Shown here: one piece after another, positions 1-8,596 of the stretch
How positions within the stretch are numbered: position 1 is the first letter of the stretch
Layout: every line of letters starts with the position of its first letter
Assembly: GCF_014640635.1 (NCBI RefSeq)
Contig: NZ_BMHI01000006.1
Coordinates: 124,001 to 188,000 of the forward strand
Direction of reading: 5' to 3'
Length of the DNA stretch: 64,000 bases
From: Flexivirga endophytica
GTDB taxonomy: Bacteria; Actinomycetota; Actinomycetes; Actinomycetales; Dermatophilaceae
The notes under the pieces: model-generated
Seen by the model: only the letters and a program-made list of their open reading frames with translations
The model's database searches: none
What the model was told of the DNA's origin: nothing
Program-made: the position numbers and the translations under genes

Positions 1-29
1 ACTGAGCGCGGCGTGCCGCCGGCCCGGTC

Positions 30-965
30 TCAGCCGAGATTCCGCTCGACGAATCCGATGATCTCGCCGGCAACCTCGTCCCGGATCGGCGGCTCGTTGT
101 GCACCTCGTGCCGGTAGCCGGTGTAGACGCGAGTGCGCACGTCGCGGTTGCCGCTGGACCACAGCTGATTCGCGACGTGGTAGGCGCCCTCGCCATACCC
201 CGCGACCGGGTCCTGGTCGCCGGCGAGGATCAGCACCGGTAGGTCGCTGGGCACTTTGGCGGCCCAGTCGTCGGCGTTCGCTTCGGCATACAACGCCAGG
301 AAGTCGCGCAGGAAGCGCAACGTCATCGACACCCCGAAGCGGTTGAGCGGGTCGACCGCGTGGTCGGCCACCACACCACGGTCGGCGGCGACCCAGTCTG
401 TCGGCCCGCGGACGTCGTCATACCGCTCGGTCACGCCGGCGAAGAGCGCCGGCACGAACTCGTCCGCGACACCGGTGCCGTCGCTGTCACCGATGGCCTT
501 CTCGACCTCGGCGATCGAAAGCTCTTCCGGACCACGCATTTTCGCGGCGATGCCACCGAGCACCAAGCCGTCGACGTGGTCCGGGTGGCGGGCGACATAC
601 GCGCGGGCGATCATCGAGCCCCAACTGTGGCCGTAGAGGAAATACGGCAGGTCGGGGTATGCCGCCCGGGCGCGCTCACGCAAGGTCGCTTCGTCCTCGA
701 CGAACGCGTCCCCGTTGGGGGCGCCACTGTCGGCCCACACACCGGACGCCACCGCGGTCGCCCCGTGACCGACGTGGTCGTCCGCGCAGACCACGAAGCC
801 GGCGTCCAGCAGCTTGCTGACCAGTCGCAGATAGCGGCGGGAGTGCTCACCCAGCCCGTGGACGATGTGCACGATCCCACGGGGCGTGGTTGCCGGCGCA
901 TAGATCCAGGCGTGGATCCGGTCACGACCGTTGTGGGAGGGAAAGTCGAACTCGGTGAGCGCCAT
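30..965 (-). CDS. Alpha/beta hydrolase, monoacylglycerol lipase-like
   Basis: A 311-residue soluble protein of the serine aminopeptidase S33 / monoacylglycerol lipase group. It has the oxyanion-side motif HGLGEH (36-41), the nucleophile elbow GHSWGS (112-117, Ser114), a likely catalytic Asp252 in GDQDP and His286 in RHEVHNE, so the triad looks intact. There is no signal peptide, so it should act in the cytoplasm on small esters or lipids. The substrate cannot be read from sequence. It is a single gene upstream of tRNA-Lys on the same strand. Confidence 0.88.
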   Translation of the reverse strand: MALTEFDFPSHNGRDRIHAWIYAPATTPRGIVHIVHGLGEHSRRYLRLVSKLLDAGFVVCADDHVGHGATAVASGVWADSGAPNGDAFVEDEATLRERARAAYPDLPYFLYGHSWGSMIARAYVARHPDHVDGLVLGGIAAKMRGPEELSIAEVEKAIGDSDGTGVADEFVPALFAGVTERYDDVRGPTDWVAADRGVVADHAVDPLNRFGVSMTLRFLRDFLALYAEANADDWAAKVPSDLPVLILAGDQDPVAGYGEGAYHVANQLWSSGNRDVRTRVYTGYRHEVHNEPPIRDEVAGEIIGFVERNLG

Positions 966-1020
966 GGGCGGGACCTCTCTCGGTGCGGGTGTCTGCAGAC
1001 TATGCCGAGGAGGTGTGATC

Positions 1021-1096
1021 TGGTGGGCCCCGCGGGGCTCGAACCCGCAACCTACGGATTAAAAGTCCGCAGCTCTACCAATTGAGCTAGAGGCCC
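1021..1096 (-). tRNA. tRNA-Lys (UUU anticodon)
   Basis: On the minus strand this folds as a complete cloverleaf with a 7-bp acceptor stem (GGGCCTC with GGGGCCC, one G-U pair), the anticodon loop CTTTTAA giving anticodon TTT, a T-arm with GTTCGAGC-type loop, and an encoded CCA end. It reads AAA and AAG lysine codons. Confidence 0.96.
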
Positions 1097-1253
1097 TGGC
1101 GTTTGCGCGTGGCAAGCGTAGTCGGAGCCGGTCCACGACCGCACATCGGCCGCTACTATCCGGCGTTTGCGTCCGACACTTCGCGCGCTCCACCGCGCGA
1201 TGTGTCGCACCGAAACCGGCCAGGACGCTGCCGCCTGGGAGGATGGCCGCATC

Positions 1254-3806
1254 ATGAATCTCTACGACCGCCTGCCCGACGCCGACGACCCGGACGAGAC
1301 CTATGCGCGGTTCGTGGAGTGGGCGGCCGAGCGCGACCTGACGCTCTACCCCCACCAGGAGGAGGCGATCATCGAGCTGCTCGCAGGCGCCAACGTCATC
1401 CTCGCGACGCCGACCGGCTCCGGGAAGTCGATGGTCGCGACGGCGGCGGAGTTCGCGGCGCTCGCGGGGGACCGGGTCAGCTTCTACACCGCGCCGATCA
1501 AGGCGCTCGTCTCGGAGAAGTTCTTCGACCTCTGTGCGACCTTCGGGGCGGACAACGTCGGCATGCTGACCGGCGACGCCTCCGTCAACGCCGACGCACC
1601 AATCATCTGCTGCACCGCGGAGATCCTGGCCAACATCGCGTTGCGTGAGGGCAAGAACGCCGACGTCGGCATGGTGATCATGGACGAGTTCCACTTCTAC
1701 TCCGAGCCCGAGCGCGGGTGGGCCTGGCAGGTGCCGCTGCTGGAGCTACCGCAGGCTCAATTCCTGCTGATGTCAGCGACATTGGGCGACGTGGCGATCT
1801 TCGAGGAGGAGCTGACCAAGCGCACCGGGCGGCCTACCGCGACCGTCGCCGACGCCGAGCGGCCGGTCCCGCTGGCCTTCAAGTGGGCGATGACGCCGCT
1901 GCACGAGACCATCGAGGAGCTGCTCTACGCCAAGGAGGCGCCGGCGTATGTCGTGCACTTCACCCAGGCCGCGGCGCTCGAGCAGGCCCAGGCGCTGACG
2001 AGCATCAACATGCTCAGCAAGGTCGAGAAGGAGCAGATCGCAGAGATCATCGCGGGCTTCCGGTTCTCCGCCGGTTTCGGCAAGACGCTGAATCGCCTGG
2101 TACGCCACGGGATCGGCGTTCACCATGCCGGCATGTTGCCGAAATATCGCCGGCTCGTCGAGACGCTCGCGCAGGATGGCCTGCTCAAGGTCATCTGCGG
2201 CACGGACACGCTGGGAGTCGGCATCAACGTGCCGATCCGGACGGTCATCTTCACCGGCCTGGCCAAGTTCGACGGCACCCGGCAGCGGCTGCTCAAGGCA
2301 CGCGAATTCCACCAGATCGCGGGACGCGCCGGGCGCGCCGGATACGACACCAGCGGCACGGTCGCCGTACAAGCTCCGGAGCACCTGATCGAGAACGCCC
2401 GGGCGATCGCCAAGGCCGGCGACGATCCCAAGAAGCTTCGCAAGGTGCAGCGCAAGAAGCCGCCCGAGGGCTTCGTCAACTACACCGAGGAGACCTTCGA
2501 CAAGCTGGTCCATGCCGACCCGGAGCCGCTGCAGTCGCGCATGCGCATCACCCATTCGATGCTGCTCAATCTCATTGCGCGCGAGGGCGATCCGTATGCC
2601 GCGGTGCGCGACCTCGTCCGCGACAACCATGAGGATCCACGCCGTCGCAGGCGACTCGCGCGCCGGGCGATCACCCTCACCCGCGAGCTGCTGACCGCCG
2701 GTGTCGTCGAGCGGTTGCCGGAGCCGCTGCCCGACGGGCGAGGGCTGCAGCTCATCACCGACCTGCAGGACGGGTTCGCGCTCAACCAGCCGCTGGCCCC
2801 CTTCGCGCTCGCCGCCCTCGACGTCCTTCCCGACCCCGAGGACCCGGCGACCGACCAGCTCGCGCACGCGCTCGACGTCGTGTCGGTCATCGAGTCGATC
2901 CTGGAGGACCCACGCCCGATCCTGATGGGCCAGCGGCGCAAGGCGCGCGGCGAGGCGATCGCCCAGATGAAGGCCGACGGCATCGAGTACGACGAGCGGA
3001 TGGAGCTGTTGGAGGACGTCACCTGGCCGCAGCCGCTCAGCGAGCTGCTGGAAGCGGCGTTCGAGACCTACCGCAGCGCCCAGCCATGGGTCGCCGAGCA
3101 GGCGTTGTCTCCGAAGTCCGTCGTGCGTGAGATGTACGAAAACGCTTGGAGCTTCGGCGATCTGGTGCGTTACTACGAGATCGCTCGGTCCGAGGGCATC
3201 GTGCTGCGCTATCTCACCGACGTCTACCGGACCCTGCGGCAGACGGTGCCCGACAGCGCCAAGACCGACGAGCTGTCCGACCTGATCGAGTGGCTCGGCG
3301 AGGTCATCCGGCAGACCGACTCCAGCCTGCTCGACGAGTGGGAGGAGCTGGTCAATCCGGCATTGCACGAGGAGCGTGAAGCCGCCCTGGTGCACACGCC
3401 GCGGTCGATCACGACCGGCAAGGCGTTCGGCATCCAGATCCGCCGCGGGATGTTCCACCGCCTGGAGCTGGCGGCACGCAAGGACTTCGTCGCGCTCGCG
3501 GCCCTCGAGCGGTCCGTCGCAGCGTCCACCGAGCCGCCCACGGACATCGTGATGGACGAATCCGCCTGGCACGGAGACATTTCGGCATACTTCGACGATC
3601 ACGACGAGATGCTCACGGACGCGGACGCACGCGGTCCGTCATACCTGCGCATCGAGCGGGGCAAGGAGAAGTGGGAGATCCGCCAGGTCGTCCATGACCC
3701 GTCCGGTGACGGCGACTGGGGCATCGACGCCGAGGTCGATCTCGCGGCGAGCGACGCTGCCGGGCAGGCGGTCATCGTGGTCCTTGGCCTCAACCGGCTG
3801 GACTGA
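1254..3806 (+). CDS. DEAD/DEAH-box helicase with DUF3516 C-terminus
   Basis: An 850-residue superfamily 2 helicase, counted from the ATG at 1254, which has GGAGGA about 11 bases upstream. An in-frame extension to 1167 is possible but overlaps likely promoter DNA. Visible motifs are the Q-like YPHQEEA, Walker A TPTGSGKS (52-59), DEFH (144-147), SATLGD (174-179) and motif VI-like GRAGRAG (357-363). The C-terminal half matches the DUF3516 region that in actinobacteria follows a Ski2/Mtr4-like helicase core. A role in RNA unwinding or turnover is inferred from that resemblance. The 52-bp repeat array begins about 150 bp downstream. Confidence 0.88.
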   Translation: MNLYDRLPDADDPDETYARFVEWAAERDLTLYPHQEEAIIELLAGANVILATPTGSGKSMVATAAEFAALAGDRVSFYTAPIKALVSEKFFDLCATFGADNVGMLTGDASVNADAPIICCTAEILANIALREGKNADVGMVIMDEFHFYSEPERGWAWQVPLLELPQAQFLLMSATLGDVAIFEEELTKRTGRPTATVADAERPVPLAFKWAMTPLHETIEELLYAKEAPAYVVHFTQAAALEQAQALTSINMLSKVEKEQIAEIIAGFRFSAGFGKTLNRLVRHGIGVHHAGMLPKYRRLVETLAQDGLLKVICGTDTLGVGINVPIRTVIFTGLAKFDGTRQRLLKAREFHQIAGRAGRAGYDTSGTVAVQAPEHLIENARAIAKAGDDPKKLRKVQRKKPPEGFVNYTEETFDKLVHADPEPLQSRMRITHSMLLNLIAREGDPYAAVRDLVRDNHEDPRRRRRLARRAITLTRELLTAGVVERLPEPLPDGRGLQLITDLQDGFALNQPLAPFALAALDVLPDPEDPATDQLAHALDVVSVIESILEDPRPILMGQRRKARGEAIAQMKADGIEYDERMELLEDVTWPQPLSELLEAAFETYRSAQPWVAEQALSPKSVVREMYENAWSFGDLVRYYEIARSEGIVLRYLTDVYRTLRQTVPDSAKTDELSDLIEWLGEVIRQTDSSLLDEWEELVNPALHEEREAALVHTPRSITTGKAFGIQIRRGMFHRLELAARKDFVALAALERSVAASTEPPTDIVMDESAWHGDISAYFDDHDEMLTDADARGPSYLRIERGKEKWEIRQVVHDPSGDGDWGIDAEVDLAASDAAGQAVIVVLGLNRLD

Positions 3807-3956
3807 GTCCTCTGCTGCGGTTCCTCGCGACACGGTCAGCGGCGTCGCTCGCACGCTCCCTCACGCCGCCAAACCGTGGCGGTCGTCGCCTCCGCGCGGG
3901 TCGGCTTGTCGTTCGGTTGAGTTCTCGTGCGCTGTCGCCGTCGCCGATCTGGTGTG

Positions 3957-4138
3957 TCCCGAAGTGCCGACGGTCGGTCGGTGGGGACGGGTTGGAGGCT
4001 GGAGGGTGTCCCGAAGTGCCGACGGTCGGTCGGTGGGGACGGGTTGGAGGCTGGAGGGTGTCCCGAAGTGCCGACGGTCGGTCGGTGGGGACGGGTTGGG
4101 GGCTGGAGGGTGTCCCGAAGTGCCGACGGTCGGTCTGT
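3957..4138 (+). repeat. 52-bp tandem repeat array A1, about 3.5 copies
   Basis: Units begin at 3957, 4009, 4061 and 4113 (period 52). Each carries TCCCGAAGTGCCGACGGTCG followed by a GGGGACGGGTTGG half. The array fills much of the roughly 400-base gap between two plus-strand genes. The unit is closely related to the array at 28793-28944. The rest of the gap (3807-3956 and 4139-4207) shows no gene. Confidence 0.92.
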
Positions 4139-4207
4139 CGTCTCGTCGAGTTCTCCTGCGCCGTCGCCCTCGCCTACGGTGGAAGGCGATGACAGAGGGA
4201 TTCGGGA

Positions 4208-4852
4208 ATGACTGATGAAGAAGAGCCGCGCAGGCCGCGACGGCCGGCGATGTTCAGCCCCGGCGCGCTCGACGCGCAGGCTTCCAGTGGTGTCGATCCC
4301 GCGGAAGTGTCGGCGATCGCGCATGAGACCGCTGCGGTCCTGGTCGGCAGGGGCCGCGCGACGGACGATCCCGAGCTGACCAGACGCCTCGTCAGCCTGG
4401 TCGACGAACTCGGTATGGCGACCGTGGCCGAGCTGTGGGCCGGCCGGCCCGCAGTCAGCCTGCCCGGTGCGCTGTGGCGGCTGTACGCCATACACGAGTC
4501 GGTGCGCCGGGACGCGGTCGGCGCTGCAGCCGACTACGACCTGGGCCGGCAGTTGGCCGATGTCCAGCACGTGATCGCCGGCGCAGCGGAGCCGCCGTCG
4601 CCGGAGGCGTTGCGCGATCTGGTCGACGCGATCCTGACCGGCGTCTTCGACGGCGACCTGGCGGTGGCGCTGGAACGCGCGGCCGCCTTCTGCCGGATCA
4701 TCTCGGTGGGGCGGGCGCATCGCGCCGACGAGCGCGATGGCCACGACGAGCGCGGCGCGGGAGAGGCGACACGCAGTGCGGCGGCCTTGCTGGACACCGC
4801 GGGGGACCTGGAGCGGGCCGCGTCGGCGTGGCGCGCGGGAAATCTCGACTGA
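4208..4852 (+). CDS. Conserved actinobacterial protein of unknown function
   Basis: A 214-residue protein starting at ATG 4208, with GAGGGA upstream. I cannot assign a function. It has a charged N-terminus, a segment around residues 20-60 that looks helical, and an Ala/Leu-rich helical C-terminal half. It contains no signal peptide, membrane segment or metal-binding motif that I can see. Codon usage is normal for the window, so it is very likely a real gene. It sits between two 52-bp repeat arrays. Confidence 0.75.
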   Translation: MTDEEEPRRPRRPAMFSPGALDAQASSGVDPAEVSAIAHETAAVLVGRGRATDDPELTRRLVSLVDELGMATVAELWAGRPAVSLPGALWRLYAIHESVRRDAVGAAADYDLGRQLADVQHVIAGAAEPPSPEALRDLVDAILTGVFDGDLAVALERAAAFCRIISVGRAHRADERDGHDERGAGEATRSAAALLDTAGDLERAASAWRAGNLD

Positions 4853-4867
4853 CCGCGGTGCGGTGTC

Positions 4868-4997
4868 GGTGATTTTGGGACGACGGTCGTTTGTAAAGAG
4901 CGGGTGTGGCTGCGGGTCTGGTGATTTTGGGACGACGGTCGTTTGTAAAGAGCGGGTGTGGCTGCGGGTCTGGTGATTTTGGGACGACAGTCGTCCC
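4868..4997 (+). repeat. 52-bp tandem repeat array B, 2.5 copies
   Basis: Units start at 4868, 4920 and 4972 (period 52). Each begins GGTGATTTTGGGACGACGGT. The last, partial unit ends in the palindrome GGGACGACAGTCGTCCC. It occupies the convergent gap between the 4208-4852 gene and the 5157-5441 gene. Nothing else is evident in the roughly 300-base gap. Confidence 0.9.
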
Positions 4998-5156
4998 TGA
5001 AGTCGGTGCGTCGGGCCGGGAGCGCCTCACGGCGCACGGCCGCTCGTAGCGGCTATTTTTGGGACCCGGGGCTGCCGCGGCCCGACGCACCATGAAGCCT
5101 AACGGCGTCGTTGCGCGGGATGTTCCTGCCCCGGGCGATCGATTTTCCGGCGTCGG

Positions 5157-5441
5157 TCAGCGGTGGTCGGTGACGCCCAGCATGACCTTGCCCTTGCCCG
5201 TGCAGTCCGCGCGGTGCTCACGGGCATCACCGCGGGCCTTGTCGCGGGATCGCCGGGCCCGGCCGGTCCAGTCGCAGCTCTTGCAGTAGCCGAACGCGAA
5301 ACTGCCGTCTTCGCGGGTGAGTTCGTCCTCGAGCGGCACCAGCGGGGTCGTGGTCTTGTGACCGTGCGAGTCGGCGACCTTCAAGGTGTTGCCCTTGCGG
5401 GCGCGGAACCGCGGGCGACGGCTCTCCTTGTTGTTGACCAC
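5157..5441 (-). CDS. Small conserved protein with a CxxC...HxxxC motif
   Basis: A 94-residue basic protein beginning at a GTG (5441), with no strong ribosome site, so the start is uncertain. Cys53-x2-Cys56 and His76-x3-Cys80 could form a small zinc site, and the segment between them is rich in Arg and Lys. That suggests a nucleic-acid or RNA-binding role, but this is inference only. It is convergent with the 4208 gene and read in the same direction as the pst operon, which lies upstream beyond a strong hairpin. Confidence 0.65.
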   Translation of the reverse strand: MVNNKESRRPRFRARKGNTLKVADSHGHKTTTPLVPLEDELTREDGSFAFGYCKSCDWTGRARRSRDKARGDAREHRADCTGKGKVMLGVTDHR

Positions 5442-5626
5442 CCGTAAATGATGCAGGAACGCGGAGCGAACCGCACGCGTGGGGCAGGTGAACAGCCGCG
5501 TTTGTGGCGGGTCTCACGGAGATGGACGTGCGTTCATCTCATGCGGTATGGCGGACGACGGCTGCAGCGTGGTGAGCGGCCAGAACAAGCAAGCGGACGA
5601 CAAGCGGACGGCGCGGAGACGACGAC

Positions 5627-5682
5627 CGATAGTGAAGGGGCGGGGCAACGAGCGAGCTCGTTGCCCCGCCCCTTCACTATCG
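5627..5682 (-). terminator. 26-bp perfect hairpin, 3' end of the pst operon
   Basis: Two perfectly complementary 26-base arms (5627-5652 and 5657-5682) flank a CGAG loop, 22 bases beyond the pstB stop codon. The arms contain GGGGCGGGGC. No T-tract follows, as is common for actinobacterial terminators. An operon-end terminator or an mRNA 3'-stabilising stem is the simplest reading. Confidence 0.8.
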
Positions 5683-5703
5683 CGAGGAGTAGAAGCAGAA
5701 AAC

Positions 5704-6480
5704 TCAGCCGAACCGACCGGAGATGTAGTCCTCGGTGGCCTTCTTGCTGGGGTTGTTGAAGATCTGCTGCGTGTCGTCCATCTCGATCAGGTTGCCGGGC
5801 TTGCCGGTGGCCTCGAGGTTGAAGAACGCGGTGCGATCCGAGACGCGCGCGGCCTGCTGCATGTTGTGCGTGACGATGACGATGGTGAACTGCTCCTTGA
5901 GCTGCGTCACCAGGTCCTCGATGGCCAGCGTCGAGATCGGGTCGAGCGCGGAGCACGGCTCGTCCATCAGCAGCACCTGCGGCTCGACGGCGATGGCCCG
6001 TGCGATGCACAGCCGCTGCTGCTGGCCACCGGACAGGCCGGCGCCGGGCTTGCTCAGCCGGTCCTTGACTTCGTTCCAGAGGTTGGCGCCGACGAGCGAC
6101 TCCTCGACCTTCTGGTCCAGGACCTTCTTGTTCTTCACACCGTTGAGCCGCAGTCCCGCGATCACGTTGTCCCGGATGGACATGGTGGGGAACGGGTTCG
6201 GGCGCTGGAAGACCATGCCGACGGTGCGTCGCACGGCGACCGGGTCGACCGATGCCGCGTAGAGGTCCTCGTCGTCGAGCATGACCTTGCCCTCGACACG
6301 GCCGCCCGGGGTGACCTCGTGCATCCGGTTCAGCGTGCGCAGGAAGGTCGACTTGCCGCAACCGGACGGGCCGATGAAGGCCGTGACCGAGCGTGGTTCG
6401 ACGGTCATCGTGACGCCTTCGACGGCCTTGAAGTCGCTGTAGAAGACGTTCAGGTCCTTGACGTCGATTCGCTTACCCAT
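5704..6480 (-). CDS. pstB: Phosphate ABC transporter ATPase PstB
   Basis: The 258-residue ATPase powers high-affinity phosphate import by PstSCAB. Walker A is GPSGCGKST (37-45), the signature LSGGQQQ (149-155) and Walker B/D-loop [11 protein letters not shown] (170-180), all intact, with PstB-type spacing. The ATG at 6480 is preceded by GAGGAAAG. It is the last gene of pstSCAB, 45 bases after pstA, and a 26-bp hairpin follows it. Confidence 0.97.
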   Translation of the reverse strand: MGKRIDVKDLNVFYSDFKAVEGVTMTVEPRSVTAFIGPSGCGKSTFLRTLNRMHEVTPGGRVEGKVMLDDEDLYAASVDPVAVRRTVGMVFQRPNPFPTMSIRDNVIAGLRLNGVKNKKVLDQKVEESLVGANLWNEVKDRLSKPGAGLSGGQQQRLCIARAIAVEPQVLLMDEPCSALDPISTLAIEDLVTQLKEQFTIVIVTHNMQQAARVSDRTAFFNLEATGKPGNLIEMDDTQQIFNNPSKKATEDYISGRFG

Positions 6481-6525
6481 GAAGTGTCTTTCCTCGTTCC
6501 GCGTGGGAGTCGCCGCGGTGGCGGC

Positions 6526-7458
6526 TCAGCCCTTGACCTTGGTGAAGTGGCCGATGAGGCGGCCGATCAGGTTGATGACCAGCACGAGCAGGATCAGGGT
6601 GCAGGCCGCACCCCACACTCGGTCGGCGCTGACCGGGTCGCCGGCCATGTTGGGCAGGTTGGTGTTGATCAGAGTCGGCAACGCTGCGATGTTGCCGGAG
6701 AAGAGATTCTGGTTCAGGAACTGCGAGTACTGCGCCAGGATCAGCAGCGGCGCCGTCTCACCGGCGACGCGTGCGAAACCGAGCAGCGAGCCGGTCACGA
6801 TGCCCGAGAACGACGTCGGCAGGACGACCTTGACGATCGTCTTCCACTTCGGCACACCCAGTGCGTATGACGCCTCGCGCAACTCGTTGGGGACGAGTTT
6901 GAGCATCTCCTCGGTGGACCGGCAGACGACCGGCACCATCAGCAGCACAAGCGCCAGCGACGAGCCGAAACCGTTGAGCTGCCAACCGAAGAACGTCACC
7001 CAGATGGCGTAGATGAACAGGCCGGCGACGATCGAGGGCACGCCGGACAGGATGTCGACCATGAAGCTGATGGCTCGGGCGGCGCCACCGCGGCCGTACT
7101 CGACCAGGTAGATCGCGGTCATGACCGCGATCGGGATGGCGATCACGGAGGTGCCGAGCGCGATCATCAGCGTGCCCACGATCGCGTGCCGCGCGCCGCG
7201 CACGTTGTGGTCGAAGCCGGGAGCGCCGACGCCGGACTGGTCCTTCTGCCACCACGTGGCGTCGAGCATCGGGCTCAGACCCCGGGACAGCACGGTCCAC
7301 AGGATCCAGCCCAGCGGGATGAGAGCGATGAGGAAGGCGCCCCAGATGACGACTCCGGCGATGCTGTTCTTCAGCGTGCGCAGGCCCGATCTGCCCTGGG
7401 CGAGACCGCCGAGATCGCCGGTCGGCGCCGGTGCAATTTCCTTCGTGTCAATGCTCAT
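6526..7458 (-). CDS. pstA: Phosphate ABC transporter permease PstA
   Basis: A 310-residue inner-membrane permease with about six hydrophobic segments after a hydrophilic N-terminus of some 30 residues. The cytoplasmic coupling region includes EASYALGVPKWKTI, the EAA-like loop of PstA that contacts PstB. Its ATG (7456-7458) overlaps the pstC stop by 4 bases (ATGA), implying translational coupling. Confidence 0.96.
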   Translation of the reverse strand: MSIDTKEIAPAPTGDLGGLAQGRSGLRTLKNSIAGVVIWGAFLIALIPLGWILWTVLSRGLSPMLDATWWQKDQSGVGAPGFDHNVRGARHAIVGTLMIALGTSVIAIPIAVMTAIYLVEYGRGGAARAISFMVDILSGVPSIVAGLFIYAIWVTFFGWQLNGFGSSLALVLLMVPVVCRSTEEMLKLVPNELREASYALGVPKWKTIVKVVLPTSFSGIVTGSLLGFARVAGETAPLLILAQYSQFLNQNLFSGNIAALPTLINTNLPNMAGDPVSADRVWGAACTLILLVLVINLIGRLIGHFTKVKG

Positions 7459-8462
7459 TCGGTGAAGGCCTTCTTACGCTCGATGACGACCCGCGCCAGC
7501 GCGTTGACCAAGAAGGTCAGCACGAAGAGCACGAGGCCGGCTGCGACATACGCGCCGGTGCCGAGACCCGGGGTGAACTCCGAGGCGCTGTTGGCGATCT
7601 TCGACGCGAAGGTGTCACCGCCGTTGAAGAGCGACCAGGTCCACTTCGAACCCTCCGGCAGCGACGACAGGATGTAGAGGACCGCGACGGTCTCACCGAG
7701 TGCGCGGCCCAGGCCCAGCATGGTCGCGCTGATGATGCCGGTCTTGCCGAAGGGCAGCACCGCGGTGCGGATCATCTCCCACTTGGTCGCACCGAGTGCC
7801 AGTGCGGCCTCCCGGTGCGCCATCGGCGCCTGGTTGAAGACTTCGCGGGTGAGTGCGGTGACGATCGGCAGGACCATGATCGACAGGACGATGCCGGCCA
7901 GGAAAATCGTCGTGCCGCCCCCGACGCCGCCGACCCGGTCGAAGAGCGGGATCCAGCCGAAGACGTCGGAGATCCAGGACTGCACGTGCTCGAACTTCGG
8001 GGCGACGATGAAGTAGCCCCACAGGCCGTAGACGATCGAGGGCACCGCGGCCAGCAGGTCGATGAGCGAGGCGGCGGCCCCGGACAACCACTTGGGCGCG
8101 TACTGCGTGAGGAAGAGCGCGATCGCGACGGCGAACGGCACGGCGATGACCAATGCCACGACCGAGGTGGCGACCGTCGTCCAGAGCATCTGCACGATGC
8201 CGAACTTGCGCGCGGACACCTGCCATTGGCGGCTGGTGAGGAAGTTGACCTTGTCCTCGCCGATGGCGGGGATGGCCTGGAAGAGCAGGAACAGCCCGAC
8301 CAGCACCACCATCGCGATGACGATCAGGCCGCTGCCGGTCGCGGCGCCGGCGAAGAGCCGGTCCCCGCGGCGACCGGTGCCGGCGCCGTCACCGCGTAGC
8401 GGTGGGCGGCCGTCGGGGTCGGGCAACTCGTCGGCGAGTGATGCGCCGGTCGATGAACTCAT
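7455..8462 (-). CDS. pstC: Phosphate ABC transporter permease PstC
   Basis: A 335-residue membrane permease, partner of PstA. It has a hydrophilic N-terminus of about 45 residues, then six predicted membrane helices. The EAA-type loop reads REAALALGATKWEMI. It lies 134 bases downstream of pstS, with a hairpin between the two, so its expression may be lower than that of the binding protein. It is coupled to pstA by an ATGA overlap. Confidence 0.96.
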   Translation of the reverse strand: MSSSTGASLADELPDPDGRPPLRGDGAGTGRRGDRLFAGAATGSGLIVIAMVVLVGLFLLFQAIPAIGEDKVNFLTSRQWQVSARKFGIVQMLWTTVATSVVALVIAVPFAVAIALFLTQYAPKWLSGAAASLIDLLAAVPSIVYGLWGYFIVAPKFEHVQSWISDVFGWIPLFDRVGGVGGGTTIFLAGIVLSIMVLPIVTALTREVFNQAPMAHREAALALGATKWEMIRTAVLPFGKTGIISATMLGLGRALGETVAVLYILSSLPEGSKWTWSLFNGGDTFASKIANSASEFTPGLGTGAYVAAGLVLFVLTFLVNALARVVIERKKAFTE

Positions 8463-8544
8463 CTGGTCTCCGTGAACTGCGCGGCGTGTTCAAACATGAC
8501 GGTGGAACATTTCGTGGTGTCGGGCCTGGGCCTGACGCGCGCCA

Positions 8545-8577
8545 GCGGGGGTGTCGCTCTCGTGCGAACACCCCCGC
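8545..8577 (-). terminator. Intra-operon hairpin between pstS and pstC
   Basis: GCGGGGGTGT at 8545-8554 pairs with ACACCCCCGC at 8568-8577 around a 13-base loop in which CGC and GCG can extend the stem. It sits between the pstS stop and the pstC start. Such stems often protect the binding-protein mRNA or attenuate read-through. Which applies here is not known. Confidence 0.65.
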
Positions 8578-8596
8578 AAGCTTTGCACGTCTTTGA

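Noticed and set aside
1773-3602. Minus-strand open frame of 609 codons opposite the helicase gene
   Set aside because: Helicase motifs lie in order on the plus strand; the antisense frame has no ribosome site or recognisable domain.
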